A DNA stretch of 64,000 nucleotides from Pseudomonas sp. ML96 (GCF_000761545.1 NZ_JPMY01000023.1:1-64000), one strand, 5' to 3'; shown: positions 26,427 to 35,650, counted from the stretch's first letter. A program made the numbers and translations. Notes: generated by a model from the letters alone, not told the origin.

Positions 26427-26977
26427 AGCGCAACCTGCAGGTGCTCGCCTTCGCCCCGCTGGTGGGCGGCACCGACCTGCTGATCAAGGGCATCGGTATC
26501 GGCCTGGGCGGCCTGCTGTTGATAGCGCTGTGCGACCTGCTGCAGGCGCCGTTGCGCAAGCATTTGCCCGTCCATGGCCGGTTGCTCGCCACGCTTCTGG
26601 CAGGCGCCGTGCTGGTCAGCGGCCTCGACCTGCTTCTGCAAACTCTCAGCAGCGAACTGGCCGCCGCCCTCGCGCTCTACCTACCGCTGTTGCTGCTGCC
26701 CTGCCTGGCACTGGCCCTGAATGAGCAGATGGAAGCAAAGCATGGTCTCCAGCTGGGACTGTGGTTTGCCCTGTTCGCCGTGCTGCTCGGCGCCCTGCGC
26801 GAAGCTCTCGGCCATGGCAGCCTGCTGGCCCACGCCGATTGGCTGCTGGGCCCCGGCTTCTCTGGCTGGCACTGGCAGACCGGCCTGCCGCTGCTGACGC
26901 AAGCCGCCGGCGGCTTTATTCTGCTCGGCCTGCTAGTTGCTCTCTTTCGCCATTTCGACCAAGACGACGCCCGATGA
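26423..26977 (+). CDS. rnfE: Divergent RnfE/RsxE-like membrane subunit
   Basis: A 184-residue membrane protein, shorter than E. coli RsxE (231). Aligned to E. coli, the LCPLLAVT cysteine is lost (FAPLVGGT here), while the second site keeps a Cys (PLLLLPCLALAL against PLIVTNCIVVGR). ALREALGHGSLL matches the family. Together with RnfA this leaves one of the four cysteines that normally ligate the intramembrane [2Fe-2S] cluster. ATGA overlap with nth. Confidence 0.78.
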   Translation: MKRNLQVLAFAPLVGGTDLLIKGIGIGLGGLLLIALCDLLQAPLRKHLPVHGRLLATLLAGAVLVSGLDLLLQTLSSELAAALALYLPLLLLPCLALALNEQMEAKHGLQLGLWFALFAVLLGALREALGHGSLLAHADWLLGPGFSGWHWQTGLPLLTQAAGGFILLGLLVALFRHFDQDDAR

Positions 26978-27612
26978 ACGCCGCCAAGCGCTTTGAGATC
27001 TTCCGCCGCCTGCACGAAGACAACCCCGAACCCAAGACCGAACTGGCCTATACCACGCCCTTCGAGCTGCTTATCGCGGTGATCCTCTCCGCCCAGGCCA
27101 CCGACGTGGGCGTGAACAAGGCCACCGCCAAGCTCTACCCGGTGGCCAACACCCCGGAGGCCATCTATGCGCTGGGCGTCGAGGGCCTCTCCGAGTACAT
27201 CAAGACCATCGGCCTGTTCAACAGCAAGGCGAAGAACGTCATCGAGACCTGCCGCATCCTGGTCGAGAAACATGGCAGCCAGGTGCCGGACAACCGCGAA
27301 GACCTGGAGGCGCTGCCCGGAGTCGGCCGCAAGACCGCCAACGTGGTGCTCAACACCGCCTTCCGCCAGCCGGCCATGGCGGTGGACACGCACATCTTCC
27401 GCGTCAGCAACCGCACCGGCATCGCCCCCGGCAAGAACGTGCTTGAGGTGGAGAAGAAGCTGGTCAAGTTCGTGCCCAAGGAGTTTCTGCTGGATGCGCA
27501 CCACTGGCTGATTCTGCACGGCCGCTACGTCTGCCAGGCGCGCAAGCCGCGTTGTGGCGCCTGCCGCATCGAGGATCTGTGCGAGTACAAGGCCAAGACT
27601 TCCGACGATTGA
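26974..27612 (+). CDS. nth: Endonuclease III
   Basis: DNA glycosylase/AP lyase that removes oxidised pyrimidines. The 212-residue protein has the helix-hairpin-helix LPGVGRKTANVVLN with catalytic Lys, the catalytic Asp in AVDTHIFRVSNR, and the [4Fe-4S] cysteines C-x6-C-x2-C-x5-C near the C-terminus. It is translationally coupled to rnfE, and rnf-nth linkage is widely conserved. Confidence 0.96.
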   Translation: MNAAKRFEIFRRLHEDNPEPKTELAYTTPFELLIAVILSAQATDVGVNKATAKLYPVANTPEAIYALGVEGLSEYIKTIGLFNSKAKNVIETCRILVEKHGSQVPDNREDLEALPGVGRKTANVVLNTAFRQPAMAVDTHIFRVSNRTGIAPGKNVLEVEKKLVKFVPKEFLLDAHHWLILHGRYVCQARKPRCGACRIEDLCEYKAKTSDD

Positions 27613-27622
27613 TTTGCCCATG

Positions 27623-27657
27623 AATCAGGCATGGACCTGATTGAAAAAATCTTTTTT
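27623..27657 (+). terminator. Possible terminator after nth
   Basis: A perfect 7-bp stem (AATCAGG/CCTGATT, loop CATGGA) lies at 27623-27642. A run of six T comes only nine bases later, after an A-rich spacer, so the geometry is not ideal. Confidence 0.4.
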
Positions 27658-27719
27658 ACCAGCCCCAGACTTTGTCGCTATAAGGTGCGCCATCAGCCTC
27701 CGAACCCTGGAGTAGGCCC

Positions 27720-27902
27720 ATGAGCACTGGCAAAGAAGACCTCGAAGTAGAAGATGATTTCGTCGCCGAAGACAGCGAAGACGCCGGCGAGCGCACCGTG
27801 GAGGTCGCCAAGACCAACCTGACCAAGCGCCGCATCATCGACAACATGCTCGACGAGCGTCGCCTGCAGAAGCAGCTGAACGACTACGACTTCGACCTCT
27901 GA
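27720..27902 (+). CDS. PA3496 family small acidic protein
   Basis: A 60-residue acidic protein (MSTGKEDLEVEDDF ... RRIIDNMLDERRLQKQLNDY) matching the small conserved family represented by P. aeruginosa PA3496, also found next to nth. The databases label it a putative envelope integrity protein; nothing in this sequence (no signal peptide or helix) shows that. A terminator follows directly. Confidence 0.82.
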   Translation: MSTGKEDLEVEDDFVAEDSEDAGERTVEVAKTNLTKRRIIDNMLDERRLQKQLNDYDFDL

Positions 27903-27914
27903 GGGTCGGCCATG

Positions 27915-27941
27915 AAAAAGCCCCGCGATGCGGGGCTTTTT
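27915..27941. terminator. Bidirectional terminator
   Basis: AAAAAGCCCCGC / GCGGGGCTTTTT around a two-base loop, between the PA3496-family gene and convergent gloA. A and T tracts on both sides suit both genes. Confidence 0.88.
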
Positions 27942-27959
27942 CGTTGCAGCGCGAAGCGG

Positions 27960-28352
27960 TCAGTCGGCGCGCGAGGGCGACAGCAGCTCGATCTTGTAGC
28001 CGTCCGGGTCTTCGACGAAGGCCAGGATGCTGGTGCCATGCTTCATCGGGCCCGGCTCGCGGGTGATCTTGCCACCGCGCGAACGGATGTCCTCGCAGGC
28101 CTTGTAGACGTCTTCCACTTCCAGGGCGATGTGGCCGTAGGCGGTGCCCAGCTCGTACTTATCCACGCCCCAGTTGTAGGTCAGCTCGATCACGCTGTTC
28201 TCGGCCTCGTTGCCGTAGCCGACGAAGGCAAGGGTGAACTGGCCGTCCGGGTAGTCCTTGCGGCGCAGCAGGGTCATGCCCAGTACTTCGGTGTAGAAGG
28301 CGATGGATTTGTCCATGTCGCCGACACGCAGCATGGTATGCAGCAGTCTCAT
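27960..28352 (-). CDS. gloA: Lactoylglutathione lyase (glyoxalase I)
   Basis: Isomerises the methylglyoxal-glutathione hemithioacetal to S-lactoylglutathione. At 130 residues it is the short metal-dependent type; metal ligands are His in [10 protein letters not shown], Glu in [11 protein letters not shown], His in [11 protein letters not shown] and Glu in [14 protein letters not shown] precedes the ATG at 28352. It follows argG after an argG terminator, so it is a separate unit, as in P. aeruginosa gene order. Confidence 0.94.
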   Translation of the reverse strand: MRLLHTMLRVGDMDKSIAFYTEVLGMTLLRRKDYPDGQFTLAFVGYGNEAENSVIELTYNWGVDKYELGTAYGHIALEVEDVYKACEDIRSRGGKITREPGPMKHGTSILAFVEDPDGYKIELLSPSRAD

Positions 28353-28386
28353 CGGAGTTTCCTCATCGGTGCCCTTTCGCGGGCTT

Positions 28387-28420
28387 ATAAAAACAGAACC
28401 CCGGCTCGTGGCCGGGGTTC
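28387..28420 (-). terminator. Intrinsic terminator of argG
   Basis: A 10-bp stem GAACCCCGGC/GCCGGGGTTC with a five-base loop (28396-28420) is followed on the minus strand by TGTTTTTAT. It lies 21 bases after the argG stop. Confidence 0.85.
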
Positions 28421-28441
28421 GTCTGGCTCGGCGCAAGCTTA

Positions 28442-29659
28442 TCAGAACAGCTTGCGGCCCTTGCCGGCGGCGATGCGCATGCGCAGGGCGTTGAGCTTGA
28501 TGAAGCCCGCCGCGTCGGCCTGGTTGTAGGCGCCGCCATCTTCCTCGAAGGTCGCGATGTTGGCGTCGAACAGCGAGTCGTCGGACTTGCGGCCAACCAC
28601 GATGACGTTGCCCTTGTACAGCTTCAGGCGTACCACACCGTTCACGTTGGTCTGCGAGGCGTCGATCATCTGCTGCAGCATCAGACGCTCCGGGCTCCAC
28701 CAGTAGCCGGTGTAGATCAGGCTGGCGTACTTGGGCATCAGCTCGTCTTTCAGGTGGGCCACTTCGCGGTCCAGGGTGATCGACTCGATGGCGCGGTGGG
28801 CGCGCAGCATGATGGTGCCGCCGGGGGTCTCGTAGCAGCCGCGGGACTTCATGCCGACATAGCGGTTCTCGACGATGTCGAGGCGACCGATACCGTTCTC
28901 GCCGCCGATGCGGTTCAGCTCGGCCAGCACGGTGGCCGGGGTCATTTCCTTGCCGTCGATGGCAACGATGTCGCCCTTGCGGTAGGTCAGCTCGATGTAG
29001 GTCGGGGTGTTCGGCGCCGCTTCCGGGGAAACGGTCCACTTCCACATGTCTTCTTCGTGCTCGGTCCAGGTGTCTTCCAGCACGCCGCCCTCATAGGAGA
29101 TGTGCAGCAGGTTGGCGTCCATGGAGTACGGCGACTTCTTCTTCCCGTGGCGCTCGATCGGGATGGCGTGCTTCTCGGCGTAGTCCATCAGCTTCTCGCG
29201 GGACAGCAGGTCCCACTCACGCCAGGGGGCGATTACTTTCACGCCCGGCTTCAGCGCATAGGCGCCCAGCTCGAAGCGGACCTGGTCGTTACCCTTACCG
29301 GTGGCACCGTGGGAGATGGCGTCGGCGCCGGTCTCGTTGGCGATCTCGATCAGGCGCTTGGCGATCAGCGGACGGGCGATGGAGGTACCCAGCAGGTACT
29401 CGCCTTCGTAGATGGTGTTGGCGCGGAACATCGGGTACACGAAGTCGCGGACGAACTCTTCGCGCAGGTCATCGATGTAGATTTCCTTGACGCCCATGGC
29501 CTGGGCCTTGGCACGGGCCGGCTCGACCTCTTCGCCCTGACCGAGGTCGGCGGTGAAGGTCACCACTTCGCAGTTATAGGTGTCTTGCAGCCACTTGAGG
29601 ATCACCGAGGTATCCAGGCCACCGGAATAGGCCAGAACTACCTTCTTAACGTCCGCCAT
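28442..29659 (-). CDS. argG: Argininosuccinate synthase
   Basis: Joins citrulline and aspartate in arginine synthesis. The 405-residue protein has the P-loop [15 protein letters not shown] near the N-terminus and the [14 protein letters not shown] motif. I start at the ATG at 29659 ([14 protein letters not shown]), with GGAG upstream, not 15 bases earlier. Monocistronic with its own terminator; the argG-motY-pyrC order matches P. aeruginosa. Confidence 0.96.
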   Translation of the reverse strand: MADVKKVVLAYSGGLDTSVILKWLQDTYNCEVVTFTADLGQGEEVEPARAKAQAMGVKEIYIDDLREEFVRDFVYPMFRANTIYEGEYLLGTSIARPLIAKRLIEIANETGADAISHGATGKGNDQVRFELGAYALKPGVKVIAPWREWDLLSREKLMDYAEKHAIPIERHGKKKSPYSMDANLLHISYEGGVLEDTWTEHEEDMWKWTVSPEAAPNTPTYIELTYRKGDIVAIDGKEMTPATVLAELNRIGGENGIGRLDIVENRYVGMKSRGCYETPGGTIMLRAHRAIESITLDREVAHLKDELMPKYASLIYTGYWWSPERLMLQQMIDASQTNVNGVVRLKLYKGNVIVVGRKSDDSLFDANIATFEEDGGAYNQADAAGFIKLNALRMRIAAGKGRKLF

Positions 29660-29777
29660 GCCAATCAACTCCACGGGTTGTACGGAAAACCGGGGATTCT
29701 ACCGGCCGTGTGGAATGATTTACAGGGGCGCGACAGACTCTAGCGACAAAGCGACAGATTTATTGGCCCGCAGGCCT

Positions 29778-30758
29778 TCAGGATTTTGCCGCGGGAGTTG
29801 CCGGAGCCTCGGCGGCGGGAGCCGCCGGGTTGGCCGCTGGCGCCGCGTCTGGCGCGGGATTGGCCGGAGCCTGGGGGTCGGGAGCGGCCTCGATCACCGG
29901 CTCGCGGGACAGCGTCATGGTCACCCGGCGATTCTTTGCCCGGTTGGCCGCATTGCTGTTTTTTACCAGCGGGTAGCGCTCGCCATGGAAGCGCACCACG
30001 ATCTGCTCGGCGGGAATGCCGCGCGACTTGAGGTACTCCTCCACCGCCAGAGCGCGACGGCGCGACTGATCGCGGTTGGTCAGGCGATTGCCGCCGTTGT
30101 CAGAGTGACCGTCGAGCTGGATGCGGTTGATGCTGGGGTCGGCCTTCATGAAGTCGAGGATGATGTCGATCTTGGCCTGAGCAAGCGGCTCCAGCGTGGT
30201 ACCGCCGGGAAAATCGAGCTGGGTCTGGCGAATCTGGTCGAAGTTGACCGGCAGCAGCCCCGCCGTGCACTTGAGGTAGTCGTTGTAGGCCTGGTTGAAC
30301 TTCACCGGCAGCAGGCGCACCTCCAGGCTGTCACCGCCCTGCAGGGTGCGATGGCGCACCAGCGGGCTGCGCCCCTCCATCAGCCCAGTGAGCAGGCGCC
30401 CGGCCTGCTCCTGGTTGCTGTTGAACGGCACCTGGCCGCTACCGACCGTCAGCGCCCCCAGATTGATGTCACCCCGCCCCGGCTGCCAGGGCGCTGCGGC
30501 CGCCAGCAGGATTGCAGAGCCCGAGCCCAACCAGCGTTCACGCACCTTGAGGCGGAAAGTCGCCTGCTCGCCGGCGCGGCGCACGAACTCGCCACTGCCG
30601 AAGTCGGCAATCGGCTGGCTCAGGCGACACTCGAACTGGTCACCCTCGACCTTCCACTCCACTTTCTCCATGCGCGTCTGGAAAGTGATGGCCGCAGCCG
30701 GCATGCACCAGGGCACGCAGGCGAGCAGGCTAAATAGAAGGTAACGGGGCTGGCGCAA
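29778..30758 (-). CDS. motY: MotY-like OmpA-family flagellar stator protein
   Basis: A protein of about 326 residues with a signal peptide, an N-terminal MotY-type domain (EGDQFECRLSQPIADFG, VRRAGEQATFRL), an OmpA-like peptidoglycan-binding domain (QLDGHSDNGGNRLTNRDQSR ... NRRVTMTLS) and a Pro/Ala-rich tail. In P. aeruginosa MotY sits in the T-ring and supports the stators; that gene also lies between argG and pyrC. I prefer the TTG at 30758 because GGAG lies six bases upstream; a GTG at 30770 is the alternative. The Ala/Pro tail after the OmpA domain is unusually long. Confidence 0.87.
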   Translation of the reverse strand: MRQPRYLLFSLLACVPWCMPAAAITFQTRMEKVEWKVEGDQFECRLSQPIADFGSGEFVRRAGEQATFRLKVRERWLGSGSAILLAAAAPWQPGRGDINLGALTVGSGQVPFNSNQEQAGRLLTGLMEGRSPLVRHRTLQGGDSLEVRLLPVKFNQAYNDYLKCTAGLLPVNFDQIRQTQLDFPGGTTLEPLAQAKIDIILDFMKADPSINRIQLDGHSDNGGNRLTNRDQSRRRALAVEEYLKSRGIPAEQIVVRFHGERYPLVKNSNAANRAKNRRVTMTLSREPVIEAAPDPQAPANPAPDAAPAANPAAPAAEAPATPAAKS

Positions 30759-30882
30759 GATCGGCTCCACAAGGAGATACGGCTTTCAATGCCCGTATCG
30801 GCAGTATGGGCGGAAACTTGATAGGCCGTCATACCGGCAAAACTGGTAGCATTTGCGCACGTTTCACCTGCTGGGAATCCCC

Positions 30883-31929
30883 ATGTCCGACCGTATCACC
30901 CTGCTGCGTCCCGACGACTGGCACATCCACCTGCGCGATGGCGCCGTCCTGCAGCACACCGTCCGCGATGTCGCGCGGACCTTCGCCCGCGCCATCATCA
31001 TGCCCAACCTGGTGCCGCCGGTACGCAACGCCGACGAAGCCAGCGCCTACCGCGAGCGCATCCTGGCCGCTCGCCCGGCCGGCAGCCGCTTCGAGCCGCT
31101 GATGGTGCTGTACCTCACCGACAAGACCAGTGCGGAAGACGTGCGCGCGGCCAAGGCCAGCGGCTTCGTGCATGCCGCCAAGCTGTACCCGGCCGGAGCC
31201 ACCACCAACTCCGACTCCGGCGTGACCAGCATCGACAACATCTTCCACGTGCTCGAAGCGATGGCCGAAGTCGGCCTGCCGCTGCTGGTACATGGCGAGG
31301 TGACCCGCGCCGAAGTCGACGTGTTCGACCGCGAGAAGCGCTTCATCGATGAGCACCTGACCCGCGTGGTCGAGCGCTTCCCGAGCCTGAAAGTGGTGTT
31401 CGAGCACATCACCACTGGCGATGCCGCCGCCTTCGTCAAGGCCGCGCCGGCCAACGTCGGCGCCACCATCACCGCGCACCATCTGCTGTACAACCGCAAC
31501 CACATGCTGGTTGGCGGTATCCGCCCGCACTTCTATTGCTTGCCGATCCTCAAGCGCAACACCCACCAGGAAGCCCTGCTGGATGCGGCCACCAGTGGCA
31601 GCCCGAAGTTCTTCCTCGGTACCGACTCGGCGCCGCACGCCAAGCACGCCAAGGAAGCCGCCTGCGGCTGCGCCGGCTGCTACACCGCGCATGCGGCCAT
31701 TGAGCTGTATGCCGAGGCCTTCGAGCAGCGCAATGCCCTGGACAAGCTGGAAGGCTTCGCCAGCCTGCACGGCCCGGACTTCTACGGTCTGCCGCGCAAT
31801 ACTGATCGCATCACCCTGGTCCGCGAGGAATGGACCGGCCCGAGCGAGCTGCCGCTGGGTGACAACCTGGTGATTCCGCTGCGCGCCGGCGAAAAACTGC
31901 AATGGCGCCTGCTGGAGGATCAAGCGTGA
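30883..31929 (+). CDS. pyrC: Dihydroorotase (class II)
   Basis: Cyclises carbamoyl aspartate to dihydroorotate in pyrimidine synthesis. The 348-residue length and [10 protein letters not shown] (metal HxH), [17 protein letters not shown] (carboxylated Lys), HGEVTR and [12 protein letters not shown] motifs define the homodimeric class. The ATG at 30883 has GGGAA upstream. The rnt start codon overlaps its stop (GTGA). Confidence 0.96.
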   Translation: MSDRITLLRPDDWHIHLRDGAVLQHTVRDVARTFARAIIMPNLVPPVRNADEASAYRERILAARPAGSRFEPLMVLYLTDKTSAEDVRAAKASGFVHAAKLYPAGATTNSDSGVTSIDNIFHVLEAMAEVGLPLLVHGEVTRAEVDVFDREKRFIDEHLTRVVERFPSLKVVFEHITTGDAAAFVKAAPANVGATITAHHLLYNRNHMLVGGIRPHFYCLPILKRNTHQEALLDAATSGSPKFFLGTDSAPHAKHAKEAACGCAGCYTAHAAIELYAEAFEQRNALDKLEGFASLHGPDFYGLPRNTDRITLVREEWTGPSELPLGDNLVIPLRAGEKLQWRLLEDQA

Positions 31930-32600
31930 GCGAAGACAACTTCGACGACGAACTCGACGGCAGCCTGCCCTCCGGCCCGCGCCACCCGATGGCCGCGCGC
32001 TTTCGCGGCTACCTGCCGGTAGTGGTGGATGTCGAGACCGGTGGCTTCAACGCTGCCACCGACGCCCTGCTGGAGATCGCGGCGACCACCATCGCCATGG
32101 ACGAGGACGGCTTCCTCTATCCGGATCACACCCACTTCTTCCGCGTCGAGCCCTTCGAGGGCGCCAACATCGAGGCGGCGGCGCTGGAGTTCACCGGCAT
32201 CAAGCTCGACCATCCGCTGCGCCAGGCGGTGAGCGAGGAGCACGCGCTGACCGAGATCTTCAAAGGCCTGCGCAAGTCGATCAAGGCCAATGGCTGCAAG
32301 CGCGCCATCCTGGTCGGCCACAACAGCAGCTTCGACCTCGGCTTCCTCAACGCCGCCGTGGCCCGCTGCGACCTCAAGCGCAACCCGTTCCACCCCTTCT
32401 CCAGCTTCGACACCGCCACCCTGGCCGGCCTCGCCTACGGCCAGACCGTGCTGGCAAAGGCCTGCCAGGCCGCCGGCATCGACTTCGACGGCAAGGAAGC
32501 GCACTCCGCGCGCTACGACACCGAGAAGACCGCCGAGCTGTTCTGCGGCATCGTCAACCGCTGGAAGGAAATGGGCGGCTGGGACGATTTCGACCAGTAA
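31926..32600 (+). CDS. rnt: Ribonuclease T
   Basis: DEDDh 3'-5' exoribonuclease that trims tRNA, 5S and 23S rRNA ends. The 224-residue protein has ExoI ([20 protein letters not shown]), ExoII ([14 protein letters not shown]) and ExoIII ([14 protein letters not shown]). I start at the GTG at 31926, which overlaps the pyrC stop and has GGAGG seven bases upstream. Confidence 0.95.
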   Translation: MSEDNFDDELDGSLPSGPRHPMAARFRGYLPVVVDVETGGFNAATDALLEIAATTIAMDEDGFLYPDHTHFFRVEPFEGANIEAAALEFTGIKLDHPLRQAVSEEHALTEIFKGLRKSIKANGCKRAILVGHNSSFDLGFLNAAVARCDLKRNPFHPFSSFDTATLAGLAYGQTVLAKACQAAGIDFDGKEAHSARYDTEKTAELFCGIVNRWKEMGGWDDFDQ

Positions 32601-32617
32601 GCGCCACGCAGATCAAG

Positions 32618-32640
32618 AACCCGGCCCAGGCCGGGTTTTT
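32618..32640 (+). terminator. Intrinsic terminator of pyrC-rnt
   Basis: A 9-bp stem AACCCGGCC/GGCCGGGTT with a two-base loop runs directly into a T tract (32636 on). Confidence 0.88.
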
Positions 32641-32693
32641 TATTGCGATGCGAAAACCAGACATGCGGGAAAAACTGCCATCAAGTTTTGACA

Positions 32694-32713
32694 AGCATTC
32701 TCATTAACATTAG
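32694..32713. promoter_or_regulatory. Candidate Fur box upstream of bfd
   Basis: AGCATTCTCATTAACATTAG reads on the minus strand as AATG-TTAATGAGAATGC, close to the repeated GATAAT/AATGAGAAT Fur consensus of pseudomonads. It lies about 45 bases before the bfd start. Iron repression of bfd is known in P. aeruginosa. Confidence 0.72.
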
Positions 32714-32756
32714 TATCCGAGCCCAAGAGCAACTCCACAGCATTTCGAGCCTGCCC

Positions 32757-32975
32757 ATGTACGTTTGCCTCTGCCAGGGTGTTACCGACGGTCAAATCCG
32801 TGAAGCCATCTACGAAGGCTGCTGCAGCTATCGTGATGTGCGCGAAAGCCTCGGCGTCGGCACCCAGTGCGGCAAGTGCGCCTGCCTGGCCAAACAAGTG
32901 GTTCGCGATACCCTCGGCGAAGTACAGAGCAGCCAGGCCGCCCTCGCCTGCAGCGCCAGCTTCGTCGCCGCCTGA
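32757..32975 (+). CDS. bfd: Bacterioferritin-associated ferredoxin
   Basis: A 72-residue [2Fe-2S] protein that releases iron from bacterioferritin by electron transfer. The Cys set (MYVCLCQGVTDGQI ... GTQCGKCAC) is the BFD domain signature. The start is MYVCLC at 32757; longer in-frame extension upstream would cover the Fur box and is rejected. The bfrB partner is not adjacent, as it is in P. aeruginosa. Confidence 0.93.
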   Translation: MYVCLCQGVTDGQIREAIYEGCCSYRDVRESLGVGTQCGKCACLAKQVVRDTLGEVQSSQAALACSASFVAA

Positions 32976-32989
32976 TTTCTCCGAATACG

Positions 32990-33019
32990 AAAAAGCCGGA
33001 CCTCGAGTCCGGCTTTTTT
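32990..33019. terminator. Bidirectional terminator between bfd and miaE
   Basis: AAAAAGCCGGA / TCCGGCTTTTTT with a seven-base loop. A and T tracts flank both sides. Confidence 0.87.
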
Positions 33020-33037
33020 ATGCCTGCGAGAAAGTGA

Positions 33038-33646
33038 TCAGGCCTGCGGCACGCCGCTGTGGAAGCGGAACTCCTGGTCCGGCGACTCGATCAGCTCGCG
33101 CTCGGTCTCGCGCACTCGCTCGATGGTGCGCTGGACATCGCTCGCCTCGCCGTACTGGTAGGCCAGCTTGAGATAGCCCTGATAGTGCCGCGACTCGGAC
33201 TTGAGCAGGCCGCCGTAGAACTTGCCCAACTCCTCGTCCAGATGCGGCACCAGCGCCTCGAAGCGCTCGCAGCTACGCGCCTCGATGAAGGCACCCACCA
33301 CCAGGGTATCGACCAGCTTCTGTGGCTCGTGGTTGCGCACCTGCTTGCGCAGCCCGGAGGCATAGCGCGAGGCCGACACCGGGCGCAGCTCGATGCGCCG
33401 CTTGCGCATGATGCGCAGCACCTGCTCGTGGTGCACCAGCTCCTCGCGGGCCAGGCGCGACATGAAATTGACCAGATCCAGCGCCTGGTTGTACTTGGCG
33501 ATCAGCGCCATGGCCGTGGACGCCGCCTTGTACTCGTTGTTCTTGTGATCGATCAGCAGGGTTTCCTGATCGGCCAGAGCCGCCTCGACCCAGGCAGCGG
33601 GCGTCGGGCAGGCGAGAAAGTCATGGATGTCTTGGGCGTTATTCAC
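33038..33646 (-). CDS. miaE: tRNA-(ms2io6A) hydroxylase MiaE
   Basis: Diiron oxygenase that hydroxylates the isopentenyl group of ms2i6A37 in tRNA. The 202-residue helical protein shows the ferritin-like ligand sets EYKAA, EELVHHE, EARSCERFE and ESRHYQGYL. The first codon is GTG at 33646 with a weak RBS; no better ATG exists near the N-terminus. Divergent from the universal stress gene. Confidence 0.93.
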   Translation of the reverse strand: MNNAQDIHDFLACPTPAAWVEAALADQETLLIDHKNNEYKAASTAMALIAKYNQALDLVNFMSRLAREELVHHEQVLRIMRKRRIELRPVSASRYASGLRKQVRNHEPQKLVDTLVVGAFIEARSCERFEALVPHLDEELGKFYGGLLKSESRHYQGYLKLAYQYGEASDVQRTIERVRETERELIESPDQEFRFHSGVPQA

Positions 33647-33798
33647 GGCGCGAATGCTGGCGGGCTGTAACTGGGCGGGCCATTATACGGATGAAGGCGT
33701 ACGGGGCCAGCGATGCCGTGATGCAGGTCAAGACCGCCACCAGCGGCCGCCTCTATAGTGGGCTGCACTCAAAGCACTTCAAGCACAGGGAAACGCTC

Positions 33799-34662
33799 AT
33801 GCAAGCCATACGCAGTATTCTGGTGGTGATGGACCCGCAGCAACCCGAAGGGCTGGCGCTCAAGCGCGCCAAGCTGATTGCCGGAGTCACCCAGTCGCAC
33901 CTGCACCTGCTGGTCTGCGACAAGAAGGCCGACCACAGCGCCTACCTCACCGACCAGCAGTCAGACCTGCTGCATGAAGGCTTCCAGGCCACCATCCAGC
34001 AAGCCTGGAACGAGGGCCTCTACCAGACCATCATCGCCGTGCAGCAAGCCGAAGGCTGCGGCCTGGTGATCAAGCAGCACGTGCCGGACAACCCGCTGAA
34101 GAAGGCCCTGCTCACCCCCGAAGACTGGAAGCTCCTGCGCTATTGCCCGAGCCCGGTGCTGATGGTGAAGACCAGCACACCCTGGACCGGCGGCATCATT
34201 CTCGCCGCCGTGGACGTCGGCAACAGCGACTCCGAGCACCGCACCCTGCACTCAGGCATCGTCAGCCACGGCTACGACATCGCCCGTCTGGCCAATGGCA
34301 CCCTGCACGTGATCAGCGCGCACCCCTCGCCCATGCTCTCCGCCGCCGACCCGACCTTCCAGCTCAAGGAAACCATCGAGGCGCGCTATCGCGAGCAGTG
34401 CAAGGCGTTCCAGGCCGAGTACGACGTCAGCAACGAGCGCCTGCACGTGGAAGAAGGCCCGGCCGACGTACTGATCCCCTACACCGCGCAGAAACTCTCG
34501 GCGGCGGTCACAGTGATCGGCACCGTGGCGCGCACCGGTCTATCCGGCGCGCTGATCGGCAATACCGCAGAAGTGGTGCTAGACGCGCTGGAGAGCGACG
34601 TATTGGTGCTCAAGCCGGACGCCATCATCGCCCACCTGGAGGAACTGGTGGCCCAGCGCTGA
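33799..34662 (+). CDS. Tandem-domain universal stress protein
   Basis: A 287-residue protein with two UspA folds (about 1-140 and 150-285); the second keeps a G-x2-GxxxxxxG-type nucleotide loop (GTVARTGLSGALIGNTAE). The ATG at 33799 has AGGGA upstream. A USP gene next to DUF1289 and acnB recurs in Pseudomonas. Physiological role not defined. Confidence 0.88.
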   Translation: MQAIRSILVVMDPQQPEGLALKRAKLIAGVTQSHLHLLVCDKKADHSAYLTDQQSDLLHEGFQATIQQAWNEGLYQTIIAVQQAEGCGLVIKQHVPDNPLKKALLTPEDWKLLRYCPSPVLMVKTSTPWTGGIILAAVDVGNSDSEHRTLHSGIVSHGYDIARLANGTLHVISAHPSPMLSAADPTFQLKETIEARYREQCKAFQAEYDVSNERLHVEEGPADVLIPYTAQKLSAAVTVIGTVARTGLSGALIGNTAEVVLDALESDVLVLKPDAIIAHLEELVAQR

Positions 34663-34681
34663 TCCGTCCCGCAAACGAAAA

Positions 34682-34704
34682 AGCCGCCCTCGGGCGGCTT
34701 TTTT
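34682..34704. terminator. Terminator after the universal stress gene
   Basis: AAGCCGCCC/GGGCGGCTT stem followed by a T run; AAAAA lies on the left, so it may also serve the convergent DUF1289 gene. Confidence 0.87.
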
Positions 34705-34716
34705 CATGGTGCGGCG

Positions 34717-35193
34717 TCAGACGCGGCTTTCCACGCCCTCGCGCAGGAAGCGCGGCGCGATGTAGCGCTCGTAGTGCGCCTCGGAAAGCAGGAAGAACTC
34801 GCGATCAATGGCCTCGCGCAGCGCCGGCAGCTCCCAGTCACGGAACTCCGGCAACAGGGCCATGCCATAAGCCTCCAGGCGACTGATCAGGCGCGAGGCA
34901 CGCGCGATCAACTGGTAGGCCCAGCAATACTCCGACTGTTCCGGCACGAAGCGCACCTGGCGCTGCTCCAGCTGCGAACGCAGCAGCCCGGGGTCAAACA
35001 CCTCCACCTTGCCCTGCATCACCTGCACCAGCAGCACCTCCAGGCGCTTCCACACCGCGCGCTTCTCGTCGTCGCTGTAGGCGTTCCAGTTCACCACCTC
35101 GTGGTGGAAACGCTTGCAGCCGCGGCACACCTGGTCGCCATAGACGGTGGAACAGAGGCCGACGCAGGGCGTCTTGATGCGCTGATTGGACAT
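34717..35193 (-). CDS. DUF1289 domain protein
   Basis: A 158-residue protein whose N-terminus carries the DUF1289 cysteine motif TPCVGLCSTVYGDQVCRGCK (four Cys, probable metal or Fe-S site) followed by an alpha-helical domain. Function unknown. Next to acnB, but transcribed divergently from it. The RBS is weak. Confidence 0.85.
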   Translation of the reverse strand: MSNQRIKTPCVGLCSTVYGDQVCRGCKRFHHEVVNWNAYSDDEKRAVWKRLEVLLVQVMQGKVEVFDPGLLRSQLEQRQVRFVPEQSEYCWAYQLIARASRLISRLEAYGMALLPEFRDWELPALREAIDREFFLLSEAHYERYIAPRFLREGVESRV

Positions 35194-35401
35194 AAGGAGG
35201 GCAGAAACAGGCGCTGTGAAACAGGCGAGCCATGATAGCGGCTCCCCCGAGCAGGGTCACCATGACCAATCAGACCTTTGTCGACTTGCCGGACAAGCGA
35301 CGGGCAGTAGCCTAGGAGCCCGTCCGGATCGGGGTTTGCGCTTAACTTTGCCGTCCTGATCCAGTAGAATCGGACCGCCTTTTTAGGCTCCGATGTCCGT
35401 C

Positions 35402-35534
35402 AGAAGCTGTTTTCAAAGCGTCACGAGCACAGTCGATCCGCCAGGAGCGTCGTTGGCGCCGGGCCCTCAAGAGCCCAGCGCCAGCCCTCATCACCTCTCG
35501 CTCCCTGCGGCGTAAAACTTTGAAAGCAGCTTCT
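35402..35534. repeat. 133-bp element with 17-bp terminal inverted repeats in the acnB leader
   Basis: AGAAGCTGTTTTCAAAG (35402-35418) is the reverse complement of CTTTGAAAGCAGCTTCT (35518-35534) with one mismatch. The interior has no reading frame of note. Size and ends resemble a MITE or other intergenic repeat, but no target-site duplication is visible. It lies about 115 bases before the acnB start. The rest of the 35194-35650 gap should hold the acnB promoter; I see no clear boxes. Confidence 0.6.
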
Positions 35535-35650
35535 AGTATGAGGCTGTCGACCCGCCGGCCAGTGCGCCCACAAAGCGCAGCGGCGCGACGTGCGACGGTT
35601 TTATGGATGAGCGTTGCGGGCCACCGCGACCACTGATGAGGGTAATAACT

